This document shows positions 58,526 to 64,000 of a stretch of 64,000 nt of DNA, in pieces; within the stretch, counting starts at the first letter, position 1; every line of letters starts with the position of its first letter. The DNA comes from Thamnaconus septentrionalis (taxonomy: Eukaryota > Chordata > Actinopteri > Tetraodontiformes > Monacanthidae): NCBI GenBank assembly GCA_009823395.1, contig CM020501.1, positions 3,087,861 to 3,151,860 on the forward strand, written 5' to 3'. The position numbers and the translations under genes were made by a program. The notes beneath the pieces were generated by a model, which did not search any database, was not told the origin of the DNA, and worked only from the letters and a program-made list of their open reading frames with translations.

Positions 58526-61049
58526 TCAGAAGTTCATCATGGACTCGAACTCATCGATCCTCTGCCTGGTGTTTCCTTTGCGGATCTTCCTGTACGACAC
58601 GCTCTTGTACTTGGACGACTGGTGGCCGCCGGCCTTCTTCTTGTCCTCCGTCTTGCTGCTGTTTCGAGAATTCTGACCTATGACTTGTCCTGCGTCGTCC
58701 CCGTCTTCCTCCTGATGCTCTGCCCCGGGGCCGATCGACCCAGGTGCATGCTGGGTCGGACGGGGCTCTCCGTCCATTGACGCCACTCGTTCCTCCCGCC
58801 CGCAGCTCGGATCCCCTGGACCTGGATGTGAAAGAACTTTACTGACTTTAATTGAATTACTTTGTCTTATTTTCTTTTTTTAAAGGTCAGAGCATGTGTT
58901 TTAATTGGCTCTGCGTGAGCCTTTGGCAATTATAATTTGCTTGTGGCGATGGCAGCCAGTGTCATCTCTGTGGAATTTTAATTTGATTTCCACGAATGGA
59001 TGAACCCGTCTGGCCTGAATCTGCACTATGAGTAATTGTGCTCTTGCCAATCACGGACGCGGGTTATATAATTTGCCGAAACAAGAAAAATATATATTAA
59101 TATAGCACTTTGAGATAAGCCACAACAAATCAATTTAGCTGGTAATTGAATTCCTTTTAATACAGATTAAAATTAATTTTGCAGGGTTCAAATGAATAAA
59201 AAAACAACAACTGAAAACTTTTGAAATTAAGGGTACATTCACTTTTTTGGCTCCATCTAATGAAAGAACGAAACAACAAAGGTGAATCAAATGAAACAAG
59301 TCTCAAATCGTCACTATGTCTATTTCTCCAGAATGACAGTGTATAAAAAGCTAGCGAGACAGGCTTACCTGACAGCGGCTCAGGTGTGATGCTGCGTCCC
59401 GCCACAGGAAGTGATGTCATCGGCACCTGGAGCCGTCCCTCCAGCTGCTGGGCTTCCACCTGCTGTGAGGTCTCCTGTGGAGCTCCGTCCATGTCCGTCA
59501 GGGGAGCCCGCTGGGTTCGGCCTGGCGCCTCCTCCTCCTCTTCTTCACCCTCTTCCTCCTCCCCCTCCTCCCACTCTTCCTCCTCCTCCTCCTCTATTGG
59601 GTCATTGTGTCGGCCCGCTGATGCGGGATAAATGTCCTGGCTGTGCTTCCTGCCAGCCTCAGAGCCTTCCTCTACTGCTGGGACGGCCTCCAGAGCTTCA
59701 CCTCCTCTTCCTGTTTCTGGTGCAGGTGATGATGCCACCTGCTCTTCTTCTTCTTCTTCCTCTTCTCCTTCTTCTCCTCCATCAAACTTTGCCTCTTCCT
59801 CCTCTGGCCTTCCGTCACCTTCTACTTCCTCTTGTGTCCTGATCTCTCCCTCTGTTTCTTCTTTGTCTGCCTCCCGTGTTTCCTTTCTTTCCTCATCCCC
59901 TTTGCCTCCCATCTCCACTGTGCTTCCATCCTGTTGCTCTTCCTCCTTTTCATCACTCTGCTCCATCCCCTCTAATCCCTCTTTCGCTTCCCCCTCCTCC
60001 ATCGTCTTATCTCCTTCCTCCTTCCACCGCTGGTCATGTTCCTCTTTGCCGGTCATCTCTTCTCCAGCCTCGACAGGAAGTTCACTCTGTCCTTTATTTC
60101 CTACATCCTCCTGTCTCTCTTCTTCCTCCTCTTTGTCTAACTCTGTCTTTTCTTCAGCCTCCCCTTCCCCTTCCTCCCTGATCTTCTCTTTTTCTTCAGT
60201 CTTTTGTGACTTCTCCTCTTTCAGCTTTCCATCTTTTCCCTCCACTTCACATTGTTCTTCTTCTGCTGCTTCCTTGCCACCGTCCAGCTCTCCGCCATCC
60301 TGTGTTCCTGCTGATACTTCCTGGTCAGTCTTGTCTTCCTCTCCTTCTTCCTCCTCCACTTCTGCCTCTCTTGGACCTTCTTCTTCTCCCCCTCCTTCCA
60401 CCACCTGCTCTTCTCCTCTTTCCTCCACTCCTCTTTCTTCCTTATCCTCAGACTTTTGCTCTCTTTCAGTCCTCTCTCCTTCCTTTTCTTCTCCTCGTTC
60501 TTCCTCCAACACCCTCTCTTCTTCTTCTTCTTCTCCCTCGGTCCCGCCCTGCACCTCACCACGTTCCTCCACCTCAGCTTTGACGTCCTCCCGTGTTTCC
60601 CTCAGGTTTATTTCCTCTTGCTCTTCCTCATCCCCCGCCCCCACGTCCTCCTGGATCACTTCAGAAGTTTGATCTTCTCTTCCTCCATCCACACTTTTCT
60701 CCTGCTCCTCAGCTGATTCCACCTTCTGATCATCAGTCCTCACTCCCGTCTCTGCAGGATCTCCTTGTCTTTCTCCTTTCTCTGCCGTTCCATTTTTCTG
60801 CACCTCTTCATCGAGGCCTTTCCGCTCAACTTCTCCCTCCTTTTCTTCTTCATACTTCTTGCTCTCATCTTCCTCCTCCTCCTCCGTCTTGCTCTGTGGT
60901 CTCCCCGTGCCTCCTTCAGACAGGAAGGGCTCCATGGTGTCCTCCAGAGACAGGATGTCCCCGAACAGGCCGACGGCCTGGATCACCCGGGACACCACGT
61001 TGTCCTCCAGCTCGTCCAGCATCTCCGCCGCCGTCCACCAGCTCGCCAT
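58526..61049 (-). CDS. Glu-rich protein with ERM/ermin-type C-terminal actin-binding tail
   Basis: Two exons in phase: 59369-61049 and 58526-58821, giving 658 residues. The N-terminal 45 residues ([20 protein letters not shown] onward) look like an ordered amphipathic segment. Residues of about 50-500 are extremely Glu/Lys-rich and likely disordered or a long charged helix. The last 25 residues contain [13 protein letters not shown] and [12 protein letters not shown], almost the same as the C-terminus of ermin and close to the F-actin-binding end of ezrin/radixin/moesin. The tail therefore probably binds F-actin. No FERM domain is present, as in ermin. Ermin is an oligodendrocyte cytoskeletal protein of under 300 residues in mammals, so this one is more than twice as long. 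Orthology to ERMN is unproven; it may be another gene with the same tail. The large exon's long antisense ORFs are composition artefacts. Confidence 0.8.
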
Positions 61050-62268
61050 GACCGACAGACGGCGAAGGAATCCGAGCCGGCGTGAGGGAACGTGTCAAAG
61101 CCTGCGTTCACTGCCTTCCTCCTCCTTCTACCACGCCAAAGTTCAAACCTCTCTCAGTCACACTCACTCACTCACAGAGGATTTGGTTAATGCTGATTGG
61201 CAGAAATATATAATTTTCCCCCTTCGGGGCTTGTAATACTTTAATCTGGCAGGTGTGACCTCTCCATTTACCCACCTTATTCCCTTTAGAGTAACAGTTA
61301 ACACATCACCATTGATTGAAACCAAAATAAGCATAAAGCATAATTTTATTTTTAGATTTAAGGAAAAAAAAAAAGTAGAAAAACAAACAAACAGATTAAC
61401 CACAGTCTGAGAAGCAAATGAATTCCATTAAGTCTCTGGATCTCCTACTTCATCGTAATAACATGCTCTTAATAGACAATGTAACATAAAGGTGATTCGA
61501 TGATTCTGTGGTTTTATTATTCATTTTTAGTTTATTTTTTCTCTTCACTCAAACTCATTTTTCTTTTCTATTTTTTACAGCTTAAGATCAACATTCCCAT
61601 AGTTGTTTATCCATCCCTGGTATGTAAAGCTGTGCAATAAGCTGTGCAGTGTTACAGTCTCACATGTGCGGTGGTTACACCATCGTGTCCCGTTTACATA
61701 AGGTGACTTTTGTTACAAATTAGCTTCGAGTTGCTGAATGTCATTTTCATTTTTCCTGGCTGTGTGTTGGAGCAAGAAATAATAATAATTAAAAGGAATT
61801 TTACACAAGTACCACCACAAGTGGCCACCAGGTGGTGGCCAAGACGTCAAAACCAGAGGAACTGCTGGGCCGTGAGTTGAAACAAGTTGAGTCAAGTTGT
61901 GAATTGTTGTTTAGGGAAATAAAATTGGATTGTGACTGATTTTGAGTATGTATTACACATTTTAGAATATAATTGGCATTTTTATTAAACACCTCCTTTT
62001 AGAAAATAATGAAAATTAAAATAAAACGGGGGCCGCTATTAATTAGATTGTTTATTGTAATAAGAAAATACAAATGCACTTGAACACCTCTGTTACTTTT
62101 TACTTTCCCTTGAGTTTTACAATCTGCAGCAGTTCAGGGCACTTTTAATATCTATACATATATAGTTTATGTTAAGGCAAAAGTGCTACGGCTACTTCTT
62201 GTGGTTTCTTTAATGCGCAAAAGTCTTCGACGTCATATGGAAAAACCTCCACAACCTGGTCTGCTCCC
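61050..62268. other. Spacer between ermin-like start and STYXL2-like stop
   Basis: AT-rich, with no gene or recognised element apart from the polyA signal at 62051. The ermin-like promoter should lie at its left end. Confidence 0.5.
62051..62056 (-). promoter_or_regulatory. Candidate polyA signal of the STYXL2-like gene
   Basis: AATAAA on the minus strand, about 215 bases past the stop at 62269. Confidence 0.5.
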
Positions 62269-64000
62269 CTAGGGGGAGCTCCTGCTCTGCGACTTGGCAT
62301 CTTGCTGCGCCCTCCAGGCTGCCAGCACCTCGTCGCCCTCGGCCTCGGCCTCGGCAGCGGCCCGGGCTCGGGCCCTCTGCCTGGTCTGGGCGATGAAGGC
62401 AGCCACATCGTCGTCGTCGTCGTCCTCCTCCTGCAACTTCCTGCTCCTTTGCTCCGCCGCCTCGTACGCTCCGTACGGCCGCCGTTGCTGCGAGATCCCG
62501 TTGGAAGGAAATCCCTCCCCCACGCCCCCAAGCAGCAGCCGTGACCTTAACCTGGAGGTCACCCCGTACTTCTCCTCCTCCTCCTCCTCGCCCAGGCAGA
62601 AGGACTCCCTGCGGCTGGAGAAATCGAACTCGGAGGCGGAGGCGTCCAGGTCGTCGTAGGGATCCTCCGGTTGGTCGTCCCCGGGGACGGGCCTCTTCTG
62701 GGGGGGCCGCACGCTCCTCAGCCAGTCGTCCACGCTGGTGTCCTTGTCGCGCTCCAGCTCGGGGTTGAGGTTGAGGCACCCCGAGAGGCCGTGGCTCCTC
62801 CGGGGCTTCTCCTTCTTCTTGGTCTCCTTCAGGAACTCCTCCTCCCGCCTCTTCCTCTCGTCCTCCTCGTCCTCGTCCTCGTCCTCCCCGTCCCCCCGGG
62901 GCTTCTTCTTCTTGTAGAGCGTGCTGCGCCGGTTGTCCTCCAGGATCTTCTTCTTTTCGTACGCGGCCATTCGGCCCCTCATCTCCGACTTGATCTCCTT
63001 GTCCATGGCGTCCAGCTTGCCCATGTCCACCTCGTCCTGGAAGAGGCTGTAGAGGGGGACGCTGGTGGTGGTGATCTTCTTCCTCCCGCCGCCCAGGACG
63101 GAGCTGGAGCTAAGCGTGGAGCCGAGGGCGGAGCCTCTGGAGAGGCTGCTGGGCGCCCCGGAGAGGACGGAGGAGGCCCGGCCCCCACCCTGGCTGAGGG
63201 CGCTGGAGCAGGAGGCGGAGCTCAGCAGCGAGGCCCTGTCGTCGTCGGCGAAGCGACCCGATAGGACGCTGGAGGCGGAGCTGCCGCAGCTGGACATCTC
63301 GCTCTGCTTCTGTTTGATGGTCTCCGTCACCACATTGGCGATCCAGCTCTGGATGCTGGCCAGGTTGACCAGCGGTTCTCCTCCGGGACCCACAACGGTC
63401 GGAACCGGGATAGGAGGAGGTGTAGGGAGAGGGAGAGGGGGCGGGTGGGTGGCTGACCTCTGACCCCGAGGCTGCGACACGGAGGAGATGACGGACGAGA
63501 TGTCGGACGAGCGGCCGCTCAGCACCGAGCGGGCATCATCGGCGGCAGGCGGTCCGGCCACACCCACTCCGGCCCAGAAGGCCGAGAGGGGGACGGTGGC
63601 GCCGCTGACGGTGCTCTGCTCGTCCCAGCCGCACACGGAGCGGCTCTCCTCCAGCGTCCTGCGTGCTCGCTCCAGCACCTCCTCCCGCCGTTGCCTCCTC
63701 TTCACCGAGGCCGAGTCCTCGCCGCGGCCCAGCTCCAGCACCTCCTGCCGGTCCTCCTCGCCACCGTGGCGGCGCTGCTGCCGCAGCTTCCATGACTGGT
63801 AGGCGGTGAGGTTGACGTCCTGGAGGGACGGCGTCGGCGGCGCGGCTGCGGTAACGTCGTCGCCCCCCTCGCCGCCGTCCTCGCGGTCCTTCTTGTTCCA
63901 GCCGAACTGGATCCTCTTGACCCTCCAGCGTTCCAGCGCCGTCATCTTCTCCTTGTTCCTCTGGCAGAAGTTGTACATGGACGACGAGTCGGATAGGATG
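62269..64000 (-). CDS. styxl2: STYXL2/DUSP27-like protein, C-terminal part (5' end beyond right edge)
   Basis: A single open exon of 577 codons enters from the right edge and ends at a TAG at 62269-62271. Motifs seen: MYNFCQRNKEKMTALERWRV, followed by an acidic/basic linker; a Pro-rich stretch and ASIQSWIANVVTETIKQKQ; VPLYSLFQDEVDMGKLDAMD and RRSTLYKKKKP, which resemble the long C-terminal region of the atypical dual-specificity phosphatase DUSP27 (STYXL2) of striated muscle; then AAFIAQTRQRARARA and a C-terminal EVLAAWRAQQDA. The phosphatase-like domain itself would lie upstream, off the window. The region is rich in Ser, Arg and Glu and probably disordered. The assignment is from remembered family resemblance, so the name is tentative; the coding status is firm. 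A polyA signal on this strand is at 62051-62056. Confidence 0.7.
   Translation of the reverse strand, partial: ILSDSSSMYNFCQRNKEKMTALERWRVKRIQFGWNKKDREDGGEGGDDVTAAAPPTPSLQDVNLTAYQSWKLRQQRRHGGEEDRQEVLELGRGEDSASVKRRQRREEVLERARRTLEESRSVCGWDEQSTVSGATVPLSAFWAGVGVAGPPAADDARSVLSGRSSDISSVISSVSQPRGQRSATHPPPLPLPTPPPIPVPTVVGPGGEPLVNLASIQSWIANVVTETIKQKQSEMSSCGSSASSVLSGRFADDDRASLLSSASCSSALSQGGGRASSVLSGAPSSLSRGSALGSTLSSSSVLGGGRKKITTTSVPLYSLFQDEVDMGKLDAMDKEIKSEMRGRMAAYEKKKILEDNRRSTLYKKKKPRGDGEDEDEDEEDERKRREEEFLKETKKKEKPRRSHGLSGCLNLNPELERDKDTSVDDWLRSVRPPQKRPVPGDDQPEDPYDDLDASASEFDFSSRRESFCLGEEEEEEKYGVTSRLRSRLLLGGVGEGFPSNGISQQRRPYGAYEAAEQRSRKLQEEDDDDDDVAAFIAQTRQRARARAAAEAEAEGDEVLAAWRAQQDAKSQSRSSP

Noticed and set aside
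59411..60716. Long plus-strand Ser- and Leu-rich ORFs opposite the ermin-like exon
   Set aside because: They are antisense images of Glu/Lys codons (TTC/CTC), with no start context, splice sites or family resemblance.

Overview
The window is vertebrate nuclear DNA, almost certainly from a ray-finned (teleost) fish. The genes have many small exons with GT-AG introns. Microsatellites are very dense. The mobile elements are Tc1-like and hAT miniature elements, a tRNA-derived SINE and a 5'-truncated L1-type LINE. There are no operons, CRISPR arrays or phage genes. I built gene models by following reading phase across GT-AG junctions and comparing the products with family members I know. No database was searched, so orthologue names rest on remembered sequences.

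Layout, left to right. (1) 1-26596, minus: clasp1, a microtubule plus-end CLASP. 31 in-phase coding exons (about 1,233 codons) are visible, and the 3' end lies off the left edge. (2) 24855-24985, plus, inside clasp1 intron 1 and antisense to it: a probable U4atac snRNA of the minor spliceosome, the same nested arrangement as in human. (3) 27970-30825, plus: a PDE9A-like cGMP phosphodiesterase, complete in 14 exons. (4) 32738-41237, minus: clcn4, an endosomal Cl-/H+ exchanger, complete in 12 exons. (5) 42131-47021, plus: ephx2, soluble epoxide hydrolase, complete in 18 exons. (6) 47549-50020, minus: a short PLAAT/LRAT-family protein. (7) 51442-56553, minus: znf513, with 8 C2H2 fingers and one apparent frame break. 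(8) 58526-61049, minus: a 658-residue Glu-rich protein ending in an ERM/ermin-type actin-binding tail. (9) 62269-64000, minus: the C-terminal part of a STYXL2/DUSP27-like protein, running off the right edge.

The genes do not form a pathway. Pairings that may matter for regulation are the divergent clasp1/pde9a-like and clcn4/ephx2 starts and the convergent pde9a-like/clcn4 and ephx2/plaat-like ends. Repeats are mostly intronic. Several microsatellites sit directly at splice acceptors and act as, or replace, the polypyrimidine tract.

The observations most worth following are: the ephx2 phosphatase domain, whose HAD catalytic residues are nearly all replaced while every hydrolase residue is kept; the PLAAT-like protein with Ser in place of the catalytic Cys; the nested U4atac gene; the ermin-like protein; and the znf513 frame break. 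I found no evidence of a wholly new multi-gene system.
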